The translations under genes and the position numbers were made by a program. The notes below the pieces were generated by a model that did not search any database, was not told the origin of the DNA, and saw only the letters and a program-made list of their open reading frames with translations. From positions 32,813 to 96,812 of the forward strand of contig NZ_JPLE01000015.1 in assembly GCF_001010415.1 (NCBI RefSeq): a stretch of 64,000 bases of DNA. Direction: 5' to 3'. Source of the stretch: Xanthomonas pisi DSM 18956 (lineage in GTDB: Bacteria; Pseudomonadota; Gammaproteobacteria; Xanthomonadales; Xanthomonadaceae). Below are positions 27,801 through 35,499 of the stretch, piece after piece; positions within the stretch are counted from its first letter, which is position 1; every line of letters starts with the position of its first letter.

Positions 27801-28472
27801 GAGTACGGGCGTGCGCACATGCGCCGCTTCCTCAAGTACGAACTGGACCGCTATCTGGAGGGTCGCGGCGGCGAAACTGTCGATGAGCAGCCGTTGTACC
27901 GGGTGGAGAACCAGCAATACATCCACTACCGCAAGGGATCGCTGGCGTTCTACCGCCTGCGCGACGAGATCGGCGAGCAGGCGCTCAATCGCGCGTTGCA
28001 GCGTTTCCTGCAGGCCAAGGCGTTTCAGCAACCGCCCTACACCACCTCGGCCGAATTGCTGCAGGCCATTCGTGCCGAGGCTCGCCCCGACCAGCAGGCA
28101 ATGATCACCGACCTGTTCGAGAAGATCACCTTCTACGACAACCGTGTGGTGAGCGCACAGGCCCGCAAGCGGCCGGATGGACGCTTCGATGTGACCGTGC
28201 AGGCGCAGGCGGCCAAGCTGCAGGCCGATGGCCGCGGCAAGGAGCATGCGGTGCCGATGGACGACTGGATCGAGGTCGGGATCTACGGTTTGCCCGCCGG
28301 CAAGAACGCGCAGGCGCCGGTGTTGGCGCTGCAGCGGCAGCACGTCACCAGCGCCACGCCCAGCTTCACCCTGATCGTCGACGCCCTGCCCATCGAAGCC
28401 GGCTTCGATCCCGACAACAAGCTGATCGACCGGGTGCCGGACGACAATCGCAAGCGGGTGACGCTGCAATAG
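24882..28472 (+). CDS. ABC-2 permease fused to M1-family aminopeptidase domain
   Basis: A 1196-residue two-part protein. Residues 1-590 hold about twelve membrane helices in two ABC-2-type sets (first FELREQLRSPFLWLLAGLYA). A linker rich in Arg/Thr/Ala lies near residue 265. Residues 620-1196 are a periplasmic-side M1 metallopeptidase domain. HEVAH near residue 936 is the zinc motif. The third ligand Glu lies in LLSESLAQY, 19 residues after the last His instead of the usual 18, and I see no GAMEN-type exopeptidase motif. Such fusions with a paired ATPase recur in bacteria, and no substrate is established. Overlapping hairpins follow at 28482-28522. Confidence 0.9.
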   Translation: MILAFLRFELREQLRSPFLWLLAGLYALLAFAALSSDAVQIGGGIGNVLRNAPTVIASVLAIFSLLGLLVAALFVSNALLRDFELGTAELVFSTPVRRRDYLVGRIGAALIAGTVMYLVIALGMFVAQFMPWIDQARLGPVTLLPYLWSLLVLVLPNLLFTTALLSVLAVTTRSILWVYIGVIVFFVLYGVSRALLADLDNVWLATLSDPLGIRALSQTLRYWSAEQRNLQLPPLTGYLLANRALWLGMSGLLFAATFALFRTERSGTRRRRGVAPAASTSAQAASVRVTTTRLTVTPAFTATTAFEQLLRQIRFDTLGVLRSAPFVVLLILGLANFIPTALFNARLYGTAVLPVTSLMLQAQQNSYSFLLIIVVLFYAGELVWKERSNRIDGITDAMPVPDWVPLLGKFVALLAVIASFQLAGALTSIALQLGRGYTTIEPLLYLKTLALGSVLYVLMGGMALVLQVLSNNKFVGYALLMLVLIGQSALSLLDYTQNLYNFGGWPNAPYSDMNGFGHFLPGQLWFQGYWGVFLLTLLLLSSALWPRGVGHGLHQRGRLAVQRLRSATGVALAVSLLGFAAIGGWLYWNTNVYNSFLSPEQQLDLQARYERAYSKYKDLPQPRIIAVDNHVDLHPETQSVVIDATWTVRNSHSAPISEVHLGMQGRTGDRSLVNVDLGGQTLITHDSPAGYRIYRLQRPLQPGEERVFRFRVDQHPHGITAGQAQTDLVANGSFFNSQVLPWFGYNSQTEITDRNDRRKRGLGEPTRMPKLEDQAARANTYVSDDADWLSFASTICTAPDQIALAPGYLQKEFQQAGRRCFRYVMDRPMLNFYAYLSARWQVRKAYYKKIPIEIYYDPKHPYNVQRMIESVQKSLAYYEANFTPYQHHQVRIIEFPGYAGFAQSFANTIPYSESIGFIADLRDKDDIDYVFYVTAHEVAHQWWAHQVIGANVQGATLLSESLAQYSALMVMEREYGRAHMRRFLKYELDRYLEGRGGETVDEQPLYRVENQQYIHYRKGSLAFYRLRDEIGEQALNRALQRFLQAKAFQQPPYTTSAELLQAIRAEARPDQQAMITDLFEKITFYDNRVVSAQARKRPDGRFDVTVQAQAAKLQADGRGKEHAVPMDDWIEVGIYGLPAGKNAQAPVLALQRQHVTSATPSFTLIVDALPIEAGFDPDNKLIDRVPDDNRKRVTLQ

Positions 28473-28481
28473 CAGGCAATC

Positions 28482-28522
28482 GCGGTCACTGGCCAGTGAT
28501 CGCCGGTCGGCCGGGACCGGCG
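28482..28522 (+). terminator. Two consecutive hairpins after the ABC/M1 gene
   Basis: GCGGTCACTGG/CCAGTGATCGC (28482-28503) and CGCCGGTC/GACCGGCG (28501-28522) are adjacent stems that share a few bases. They start 9 nt after the stop. No T tract is present, so a processing or 3'-end-stabilising role is as likely as termination. The remaining spacer to 28867 shows no other clear element. Confidence 0.4.
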
Positions 28523-28867
28523 ACGCGCAGCCAGCGACTGCAAGCGAGCCGAACAAGCTCGCAACGGCCGATGTGACGACGCGCCCTGCGCGCGTCGTCG
28601 ACTCGGTCGCAGCGAACGGACTGCGTTCATCCGTCCCCCCGGATGTCGGACAACGCACGTCGCACGACAGGATTTGCCGACTTAGCGCCGGCCCGCACGC
28701 GGTCAGCCTGCGCAGCCGGCGCTCTCGGTGGAGTCGGCCCAGTCACGGCAGCGCCGCCGCGCGGCATGAACGCATCCCGCAGCGCGTCTTTCCCGCACCA
28801 TACCCCACGGTATACATTCGCCATCAGGCCGCCGACGGCGGCCACAGCAATCCCTGGGAGGGGACAC

Positions 28868-29317
28868 ATGCGCAAGACCTTCAAGACCCTGATGGTGGCC
28901 CTGCCGCTGGCCGCCGCTTCGCTGCTGGCCCAGGCGTCCGATTCGCCGGTGGGCCGCTGGAAGACCATCGACGACGAGACCGGCAAGCCCAAGTCGGTGG
29001 TGCAGATCGAACAGGCCGCCAACGGCACGCTGAGCGGCAAGGTGGTCGAGATCCTGCAGTCCAACCATGGGCCCAACCCGACCTGCGACAAGTGCAATGG
29101 TGCGCTGAAGGGCAAGCCGATCAAGGGCATGACCATCCTGTGGGGCCTCAAGGCCGACGGCACCGCCGTATGGGATGGTGGCTCGGTGCTGGACCCGGCC
29201 AAGGGCAAGACCTACAAGGCCAAGATCACCTTGACCGAAGGCGGCAAGAAGCTGCAGATGCGCGGCTACGTCGGCATCGAGGCGTTGGGCCGTACTCAGA
29301 CCTGGGTGCGTGAGTAG
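28868..29317 (+). CDS. DUF2147 family secreted protein
   Basis: A 149-residue protein with an N-terminal signal peptide (TLMVALPLAAASLLAQASD). SPVGRWKTIDDETGKPKSVV is the opening DUF2147 strand. Two cysteines (PTCDKCNG) and the conserved GMTILWGLKADG and YVGIEALGRTQTWVR complete the small beta-barrel. Family members bind lipid-like ligands in related structures, but no function is established. GGGAGGGG lies 5 nt before ATG 28868, a strong ribosome-binding site. A strong terminator follows 32 nt later. Confidence 0.9.
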   Translation: MRKTFKTLMVALPLAAASLLAQASDSPVGRWKTIDDETGKPKSVVQIEQAANGTLSGKVVEILQSNHGPNPTCDKCNGALKGKPIKGMTILWGLKADGTAVWDGGSVLDPAKGKTYKAKITLTEGGKKLQMRGYVGIEALGRTQTWVRE

Positions 29318-29318
29318 C

Positions 29319-29528
29319 TGGGATTGGGGAGTCGGGATTCGCAAGAGCGGGCGTCCTTCGGGACGCCTTTTTTTGTGCGTCGGCGCATTTTGAGGGCTTG
29401 TCCTATTGGGCGGGATCACCGGCTGCGGGTGCCGCAGACATGGCTAACGCCGCGCGTCTGGACAGGCAGGCAGCCTGATCCTGCTTTGACGAATCCCCAA
29501 TCTCCAAGCCCCAATCCCGGCTCCCGAC
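29319..29528. repeat. GGGATT-family inverted repeat flanking the DUF2147-metG spacer
   Basis: The left arm at 29319-29345 (GGGATTGGGGAGTCGGGATT, CGCAAG) and right arm at 29488-29522 (GACGAATCCCCAATCTCC, CCCCAATCCCGGC) are largely complementary. They flank the terminator at 29350, so the pair brackets the spacer. Confidence 0.7.
29350..29374 (+). terminator. Rho-independent terminator after DUF2147
   Basis: GGCGTCC and GGACGCC form a 7-bp stem closed by a UUCG tetraloop, followed by seven T residues. It lies between the DUF2147 gene and metG. Confidence 0.93.
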
Positions 29529-29566
29529 TAATGCGATAATCCGCTGTCCCCCGCATCACGCCTGCC

Positions 29567-31657
29567 ATGACCCGCACCGCACTCGTCACCACCGCCTTGC
29601 CGTATGCCAACGGGCCGCTGCATCTTGGCCATCTGGTCGGCTATATCCAGGCCGACATCTGGGTGCGTGCGCGCCGCCTGCGCGGCGACAAGACCTGGTT
29701 CGTCTGCGCCGACGACACCCATGGCACGCCGATCATGCTGGCGGCCGAGAAGGCCGGAGTGACCCCGGAAGCCTTCATCGCCAACATCCAGGCCAGCCAT
29801 GAGCGCGATTTCGCCGCGTTCGGGGTGACCTTCGACCATTACGACTCGACCAATTCGCCGGTCAACCGCGAGCTGACCGAGGCCTTCTACGCCAAGCTGG
29901 AAGCGGCCGGCCACATCAGCCGTCGCTCGGTTGCGCAGTTCTACGACCCGGCCAAGGGCATGTTCCTGCCTGACCGCTACATCAAGGGCATCTGCCCCAA
30001 CTGCGGCAGCGCCGATCAGTACGGCGACAACTGCGAGGTCTGCGGTGCCACCTATGCGCCAACCGAGTTGAAGGAGCCCAGGTCGGTGATTTCCGGCGCC
30101 ACGCCGGAGTTGCGCGATTCGGAGCATTTCTTCTTCGAGGTGGGCCATTTCGACGGCTTTTTGCGCGAGTGGCTGGCCGGCGATGTGGCCTTGCCCGGCG
30201 TCAAGGCCAAGCTCAAGGAGTGGCTGGATACCGAAGGCGGCCTGCGCGCCTGGGACATCTCGCGCGATGCGCCGTACTTCGGTTTCCAGATTCCCGGCCA
30301 GCCGGGCAAGTATTTCTACGTGTGGCTGGATGCGCCGATCGGCTACCTGTGCAGCTTCAAGACGCTGTGCGCACAGATGGGCGAAGACTTCGACGCGCAT
30401 CTGGTCGCCGGCACGCAGACCGAGCTGCATCACTTCATCGGCAAGGACATCGTCAATTTCCACGGCCTGTTCTGGCCGGCGGTGCTGCACGGCACCGGCC
30501 ATCGCGCGCCCACGCGCCTGCACGTCAACGGCTATCTGACCGTGGACGGCGCCAAGATGTCCAAGTCGCGCGGTACCTTCGTGATGGCGCGGACCTTCCT
30601 GGACGTGGGCCTGGAGCCGGAGGCGCTGCGCTATTACTTCGCGGCCAAATCCTCCGGCGGGGTGGACGACCTGGACCTCAACCTGGGCGACTTCATTGCG
30701 CGGGTGAATGCCGATCTGGTCGGCAAGTTCGTCAACCTGGCCAGCCGCTGCGCGGGCTTCATCGGCAAGCGCTTCGACGGCAAGCTGGCCGATGCGCTGC
30801 CCGATCCGGCGCAGTACGACCGCTTCGTCGCCGCGTTGGCGCCGATCCGCGAGGCCTACGAGCGCAACGACGCGGCCAGCGCGATCCGCCAGACCATGGC
30901 GCTGGCCGACGAGGCCAACAAGTACATCGACGACACCAAGCCGTGGGTGATCGCCAAGCAGGAGGGCGCCGATGCGCAGCTGCAATCGGTGTGCACGCAG
31001 GGCCTGAACCTGTTCCGCATCCTGGTTGCGGCACTCAAGCCGATCCTGCCGCGCACCTGTGCCGAGGCCGAGGCCTTCCTGTCGGCGCCCATGACCAGTT
31101 GGGAAGACGTGGAGCGCCCGCTCACCGCGCACACGATCCAGCCCTATACCGCCCTGTTCACCCGTATCGACCCCAAACAGATCGACGCCATGACCGACGC
31201 CTCAAAAGACACACTCGCCGCGCCTGCAGCCCCGGCTGCGGCCACCGTCAACGCTGCAAAGGCGGCTAAAACCGATGCAAAGGCGGCTATGCCGGCCAAT
31301 TCCCCTGCCTCCGTCTCGAATACAGGTCTTATTGGCATCGACGACTTCGCCAAGCTCGACCTGCGTATCGGCAAGGTGCTGGTGTGCGAATTCGTGGAAG
31401 GCTCCGACAAGCTGCTGCGCTTCGAACTGGATGCCGGCGAGCTGGGCAAGCGGCAGATCTTCTCGGGCATCCGTGGCAGCTACGGCGAACCGGAGACATT
31501 GGTGGGCCGCAGCGTGGTATTCATCGCCAACCTGGCCCCGCGCAAGATGCGCTTCGGCATCAGCGAAGGCATGATCCTGTCGGCCGGTTTCGACGGCGGC
31601 GCCCTGGCGCTGCTGGATGCCGATGGTGGCGCCCAGCCGGGCATGCCTGTGCGGTGA
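29567..31657 (+). CDS. metG: Methionyl-tRNA synthetase
   Basis: A 696-residue class I synthetase charging tRNA-Met. PLHLGH is the HIGH motif and KMSKS is intact. The zinc insertion CPNCGSADQYGDNCEVCG has all four cysteines. A C-terminal EMAP/Trbp tRNA-binding domain (residues ~580-696, DDFAKLDLRIGKVL) follows an Ala/Lys-rich linker (APAAPAAATVNAAKAAKTDA) that is longer than usual. ATG 29567 precedes the family-conserved TALVTTALPYANG. It is followed by repeats, not by a gene, within 600 nt. Confidence 0.98.
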   Translation: MTRTALVTTALPYANGPLHLGHLVGYIQADIWVRARRLRGDKTWFVCADDTHGTPIMLAAEKAGVTPEAFIANIQASHERDFAAFGVTFDHYDSTNSPVNRELTEAFYAKLEAAGHISRRSVAQFYDPAKGMFLPDRYIKGICPNCGSADQYGDNCEVCGATYAPTELKEPRSVISGATPELRDSEHFFFEVGHFDGFLREWLAGDVALPGVKAKLKEWLDTEGGLRAWDISRDAPYFGFQIPGQPGKYFYVWLDAPIGYLCSFKTLCAQMGEDFDAHLVAGTQTELHHFIGKDIVNFHGLFWPAVLHGTGHRAPTRLHVNGYLTVDGAKMSKSRGTFVMARTFLDVGLEPEALRYYFAAKSSGGVDDLDLNLGDFIARVNADLVGKFVNLASRCAGFIGKRFDGKLADALPDPAQYDRFVAALAPIREAYERNDAASAIRQTMALADEANKYIDDTKPWVIAKQEGADAQLQSVCTQGLNLFRILVAALKPILPRTCAEAEAFLSAPMTSWEDVERPLTAHTIQPYTALFTRIDPKQIDAMTDASKDTLAAPAAPAAATVNAAKAAKTDAKAAMPANSPASVSNTGLIGIDDFAKLDLRIGKVLVCEFVEGSDKLLRFELDAGELGKRQIFSGIRGSYGEPETLVGRSVVFIANLAPRKMRFGISEGMILSAGFDGGALALLDADGGAQPGMPVR

Positions 31658-31659
31658 CG

Positions 31660-32286
31660 CGGGATTGGGGAGTCGGGATTGGAAGTTCGGGATTCGTAGA
31701 AGCCGGAACCGATTGTTGAGGGAGACCTGACCCGCTTGCTTGGCGCGTCCCCTCATCCGCCCCTGCGGGGCACCTTCTCCCGCAAGCGGGAGAAGGGAAG
31801 ATTCCAGAGCGCTTCTCGCGATAGGAGAAGGGGAAGATTCCAGAGCCCTTCTCCCGCCGGGAGGGGGTTGGGGTGAGGGTACGGGGCGAAGCACCGGTAA
31901 CGTGCCATCCACGCTTGGCTGCGCAAGTCCCCTCCTCGGCCCCTGCGGGGCACCTTCTCCCGCAAGCGGGAGAAGGGAAGATTCCAGAGCGCTTCTCCCG
32001 ATAGGAGAAGGGGAAGATTCCAGAGCCCCTCTCCCGCCGGGAGAGGGGTTGGGGTGAGGGTACGGGGCGAAGCCCTGGTAACGTCCACCTGCGCGTGGCT
32101 GCGCAACTCCCCTCATCCGCCCCTGCGGGGCACCTTCTCCCGCATGCGGGAGAAGGGAAGATTCCAGAGCGCTTCTCCCGATAGGAGAAGAGGAGGATTC
32201 CAGAGCCCCTCTCCCGCCTTCAGGAGAAGCGAACAATCAGTCACCACGCTTTTACAATCCCCAATCCCGACTCCCCAATCCCCGCC
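31660..32286. repeat. GGGATT-family arms bracketing the 180-bp array
   Basis: The left arm at 31660-31697 (GGGATTGGGGAGTCGGGATT, GGAAGTTCGGGATTCG) and right arm at 32256-32286 (CAATCCCCAATCCCGACTCC, CCAATCCCCGCCC) are complementary and enclose the tandem array, giving a nested structure. The right arm ends 4 nt before the ATG of the HAD gene, leaving no room for a conventional ribosome-binding site. Confidence 0.75.
31741..32218. repeat. 180-bp tandem repeat, 2.6 copies
   Basis: Units start at 31741, 31921 and 32101 with an exact period of 180 bases and few mismatches; the third is truncated near 32218. Each unit contains CCGCCCCTGCGGGGCACC, the perfect hairpin CTTCTCCCGC-AA-GCGGGAGAAG, two copies of GGAAGATTCCAGAGC, and GGTTGGGGTGAGGGTACGGG. 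There is no open frame of note. An inverted copy of the hairpin and flanking GGTGCCCCGCAGGGGCGG lies at about 10077-10122, so this is a dispersed family. Confidence 0.9.
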
Positions 32287-32289
32287 CGC

Positions 32290-32880
32290 ATGCACCTGGC
32301 CCTGTTCGACTTCGACCACACCATCACCACCTGCGATACCTATGCGCGCTTCCTGCGCAAGGTCGCCACGCCCGCGCAGCTGGCGTCGGCAAAGTGGCAG
32401 GTCGGTCCGTGGGTGCTGGGCTATCGGCTGGGCATGGTGTCCGCCGCCGCGCTGCGCGCGCGCGTGACGCGCATGGTGTTCAGCGGCCGTGCGCTGGAGG
32501 AGATGAGCGCGCACGGCGTGGACTACGCACGCAGCGCACTGCCGGGCGTGCTGCGTGCAGAGATGATGCAGCATATCGACTGGCACCAGGCGCAAGGGCA
32601 TGAGGTGGTGCTGGTGTCGGCATCGGTGGATCTGTATCTGCAGCCGTGGTGCGCGCAGCATGGGCTGTCGCTGATCTGCAACCGGCTGGACCACAGCGAC
32701 GGCCGCCTGAGCGGACGGTATGCCGACGGCGATTGCGGACCGCACAAGGCCGCGCAGATCCGCGCGCGCTATGACCTGTCGCAGTACGACTGCGTGCACG
32801 CCTACGGCGACAGCCGCGAAGACAAGCCGATGCTGGCACTGGCGCAACAGCGCTGGTATCGCGGCAATCCGCTGCACTGA
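32290..32880 (+). CDS. HAD family IB phosphatase
   Basis: A 196-residue HAD-superfamily IB hydrolase. ALFDFDHTITT is motif I (DxDxT), LVSASVD is motif II, the Lys in GPHKAAQIRAR is motif III and AYGDSREDKPML is motif IV. This group includes SerB-like and phosphatidylglycerophosphatase C-like enzymes; the substrate cannot be assigned. The gene starts right after a repeat arm with no visible Shine-Dalgarno sequence. It lies 6 nt upstream of the RnfB-like gene, so the two share a transcript. Confidence 0.9.
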   Translation: MHLALFDFDHTITTCDTYARFLRKVATPAQLASAKWQVGPWVLGYRLGMVSAAALRARVTRMVFSGRALEEMSAHGVDYARSALPGVLRAEMMQHIDWHQAQGHEVVLVSASVDLYLQPWCAQHGLSLICNRLDHSDGRLSGRYADGDCGPHKAAQIRARYDLSQYDCVHAYGDSREDKPMLALAQQRWYRGNPLH

Positions 32881-32886
32881 TCGCGC

Positions 32887-33306
32887 ATGCCCGTCCCCGC
32901 GCCCACCCTGGTCGAACGTCTCGACCGCCTGCTGCCACAGACCCAATGCGGTCAATGCGGCTACGACGGCTGCCGCCCCTATGCGCAGGCCATGGCCGAC
33001 GGGCTGGCCGACGTCGACCATTGCCCGCCCGGCGGCGATGCGGGCGCACGTGCCCTGGCGCAGGTGCTGGAGGTGCCGGCGCGCCCTTTCGATCGCAGCC
33101 GCGGCGCGCACAAACCACCACAGGTCGCCTGGATCGTGGAAGCCGACTGCATCGGCTGCACCAAGTGCATCCAGGCCTGTCCGGTGGATGCGATCGTCGG
33201 CGGGGCCAAGCACATGCACACGGTGATCGCGCCGCTGTGCACCGGCTGCGAGCTCTGCCTGCCGGCGTGCCCGGTGGATTGCATCGCGTTGCGCGCCGTC
33301 GACTAG
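32887..33306 (+). CDS. rnfB: RnfB-like ferredoxin, no membrane anchor
   Basis: A 139-residue iron-sulfur protein resembling RnfB of the Rnf electron-transport complex. [20 protein letters not shown] is the 4Fe-4S domain; [12 protein letters not shown] and [12 protein letters not shown] are two ferredoxin-type cluster motifs. The hydrophobic N-terminal helix of classical RnfB is missing, and no other rnf gene is in the window. It may therefore be a free-standing ferredoxin or electron donor. I would keep rnfB as a family label only. It is cotranscribed with the HAD gene (6 nt gap). Confidence 0.85.
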   Translation: MPVPAPTLVERLDRLLPQTQCGQCGYDGCRPYAQAMADGLADVDHCPPGGDAGARALAQVLEVPARPFDRSRGAHKPPQVAWIVEADCIGCTKCIQACPVDAIVGGAKHMHTVIAPLCTGCELCLPACPVDCIALRAVD

Positions 33307-33637
33307 GCAAAGCGAGCGCTAGCCGGTGCGTTGCACGACCGGCAGTGGATGTTGCATCGGCCACCTGTGGCCCTGCGATCGCCGCGCAGGCGCACAACCG
33401 ATGACAACCGTGGCAAGGGTTTGCCAGGCACTTCGACGCACTTGGCAACGGTAAATCGGCCTGTCGGCACGGCCAGCGGCGCCTCGCCCGCGCAACGCAC
33501 CGGAACCACGCCACCGCCAAGGCAACCAGCCACGGCGGCCGCGCCCCACAGTCGGTCAGGAACGTCCTGACGCCGCCGGCGCATCCATGCTGCGGCTGTG
33601 CCCGTATGCATAGGCACTCCCATCGAGGAATCGGCCG
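33307..33637. other. Non-coding spacer
   Basis: In 331 bases I see no gene, clear promoter, terminator or repeat beyond short GC-rich stretches. Confidence 0.4.
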
Positions 33638-34426
33638 ATGCGCCCATTCGCTGCTGTCGTTGCTGCGCTGGCACTCCGCTGCCGGCCGATTCCGCCGTTG
33701 CTGCTGCTGGTGCTGGGCAGCGCGCCGCTCAGCGCAGTGGCGGTCACGCGGGTGGACGGCGATGTCTTCGATGCCGACAAGGGCGCGCTGCGCTACCGCG
33801 AGTCGCATTGGCTGCTCGACGATGGCGGGCGGCTGGTGCTGTACCGCTGCCCGAACGGGCAAGCGTTCGCACGCAAGCAGGTCGATGGCGGCGGCACCTC
33901 GCCCGATTTCAGCCTGATCGACGGTCGCGACGGCTACCGCGAAGGCGTACGCAGGCGCAATGGCGTGCGCGAGATGTTCCAGCAGCCGCCCGGCAAGCCG
34001 GAGCGCAGCACGGCGTTACCGGCCGGCGAAGACGAGCGCGTGATCGATGCCGGTTTCGATGCCTATCTGCGCAATCACTGGGATGCACTGGCCAGCGCCT
34101 CGCAACGCGTGGACTTCGTCTTGCCCAGCCTGCAGCGGCAGCTGGCGTTCCGGGTCGAACGCGTCGACGACAGCGCCGGCCAGCGTCGCTTCCGCATTTC
34201 GCTCGACGCCTGGTATGGCGCGGCAGTGCCCTCGCTGGAGGTGCGTTACGCGATCGCCAGCAAACGTCTGCTCGAATTCCGCGGCGTGGGCAATCTGCGC
34301 GACGCACAGGGGCGCTACCCGCGCGTGCGCATCGTGTTTCCGGACACCGCTGCGCGTGCCGCCAGTGCGGACGATCTGCGCCAGGCACGCGAGCAGCCGC
34401 TGACCCGCAGCTGCACCGCGTCATGA
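33638..34426 (+). CDS. Hypothetical exported protein
   Basis: A 262-residue protein that I do not recognise. An N-terminal hydrophobic stretch (PPLLLLVLGSAPLSAVA) resembles a signal peptide. The body contains FVLPSLQRQLAFRVERVDDS and VPSLEVRYAIASKRLLEFRG, with VRIVFPD near the end, suggesting an all-beta periplasmic domain. Two cysteines (YRCPNG and SCTAS) are far apart. ATG 33638 has a GAGGAA site 7 nt upstream. It precedes a small membrane protein and the ECF sigma gene, but no coupling is visible. Function unknown. Confidence 0.75.
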   Translation: MRPFAAVVAALALRCRPIPPLLLLVLGSAPLSAVAVTRVDGDVFDADKGALRYRESHWLLDDGGRLVLYRCPNGQAFARKQVDGGGTSPDFSLIDGRDGYREGVRRRNGVREMFQQPPGKPERSTALPAGEDERVIDAGFDAYLRNHWDALASASQRVDFVLPSLQRQLAFRVERVDDSAGQRRFRISLDAWYGAAVPSLEVRYAIASKRLLEFRGVGNLRDAQGRYPRVRIVFPDTAARAASADDLRQAREQPLTRSCTAS

Positions 34427-34511
34427 ACCAGGCCCGCGCCATCTTCACGTTCGACCACGCGCCGTTGCGTACAACGGCCCGGGCACCCACTCCCTGTACA
34501 GGAACACGTCC

Positions 34512-34877
34512 ATGGCAAAGGCTTATCTCTGGCTCAACGCAGTGCTCTACGTCGTCCTGGCGATCTGGTGCACGCTGTCGCCGGCCAAGACCGCAAACGC
34601 GGTGGGCTATACCCAGCTCTCGCCGGCCGGGCAATCGGAGTATCTGGTCATCTATGGCGGGCTGCAGTTGGGCATGGCGTTCTTGTTCGGCTACTTCGCC
34701 TGGATCAATCAACCGCGCACCGGCTTGCTGGTCGCACTGGCGTTCTACATACCCATCGTGTTGTTCCGCAGCGTCTCGCTGTCGCGGCTGTGGCCGGTGT
34801 CCGCGCCAACCGTCGCACTCGCCGGTGTCGAGATCCTGCTGCTGCTCGCCGCCGTGCTGTTGTGGCTGCGCAAGTGA
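34512..34877 (+). CDS. Small four-helix membrane protein (DUF4345-like)
   Basis: A 121-residue integral membrane protein with four helices, including LWLNAVLYVVLAIWCTLSP and ALAGVEILLLLAAVLLW. GYTQLSPAGQSEYLVIYGGL and GLLVALAFYIPIV resemble DUF4345 members. There is no catalytic motif. AGGAAC lies 6 nt before ATG 34512. It ends 58 nt before the ECF sigma factor gene, so it could share its regulation, but it has its own ribosome-binding site. Function unknown. Confidence 0.8.
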   Translation: MAKAYLWLNAVLYVVLAIWCTLSPAKTANAVGYTQLSPAGQSEYLVIYGGLQLGMAFLFGYFAWINQPRTGLLVALAFYIPIVLFRSVSLSRLWPVSAPTVALAGVEILLLLAAVLLWLRK

Positions 34878-34935
34878 CAGACAGCGCCTGCGCAGTCCGG
34901 TAGCATCGCCCCCACCTTACCCAACGCCCGACCGC

Positions 34936-35499
34936 ATGAGTGCCATTCCTGGCCACGACGACGATGAAACCGGACGCCTGCTGACCGCAACTGCGGGCGG
35001 CGACCGGCATGCCTTCGAAGCGCTGTACCGGCAGACCTCGCCCAAGCTGTTCGGGGTGTGCCTGCGCATGATCCCGCAACGTGCCGAGGCCGAAGAGGTG
35101 CTGCAGGACGTGTTCACGTTGATCTGGCACAAGGCAGGGCAGTTCGATCCTGCGCGCGCGCGCGGGCTGACCTGGCTGGCGATGATCGCGCGTAACAAGG
35201 CGATCGATCATCTGCGTGCCAATGCGCCGCAGCGCCGCAACGTCGCGCTGGACGATGCCGGCGAACTGCGCGATGGCGATGCGTCGCCGCTGGAGCGCAC
35301 CGAGCGCGCCAACACGCGTCGCCGCATCGACCATTGCCTGGCCGAACTCGAACCGCCGCGCAGCGAACTGATTCGCACCGCGTTCTTCGAAGGCATCACC
35401 TACGAGGAACTTGCCGCGCGTACCGACACACCGATCGGCACGGTCAAAAGCTGGATCCGCCGCAGCCTGGCCAAACTCAAGGCATGTCTGGAACGATGA
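34936..35499 (+). CDS. ECF RNA polymerase sigma factor
   Basis: A 187-residue ECF sigma factor. Region 2 reads FEALYRQTSPKLFGVCLRMI, AEEVLQDVFTLIWHKAGQFD and GLTWLAMIARNKAIDHLR; region 4 reads SELIRTAFFEGITYEELAAR and PIGTVKSWIRRSLAKLK. The stop overlaps the ATG of the anti-sigma gene (ATGA), so synthesis is coupled. It heads a locus with the lipid-modification operon 1.2 kb downstream, which is its probable main target. I could not identify a shared promoter motif by eye. Confidence 0.96.
   Translation: MSAIPGHDDDETGRLLTATAGGDRHAFEALYRQTSPKLFGVCLRMIPQRAEAEEVLQDVFTLIWHKAGQFDPARARGLTWLAMIARNKAIDHLRANAPQRRNVALDDAGELRDGDASPLERTERANTRRRIDHCLAELEPPRSELIRTAFFEGITYEELAARTDTPIGTVKSWIRRSLAKLKACLER

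Noticed and set aside
23769..28658. 1629-codon open frame on the minus strand opposite the ABC/M1 gene
   Set aside because: High G+C creates long open frames antisense to real genes. Its sequence is His/Gln/Arg-rich and lacks any domain, while the plus strand has a clear ABC/M1 gene.
31741..32218. CRISPR-like array
   Set aside because: Units are 180 bp, contiguous, internally hairpinned and without unique spacers or cas genes.
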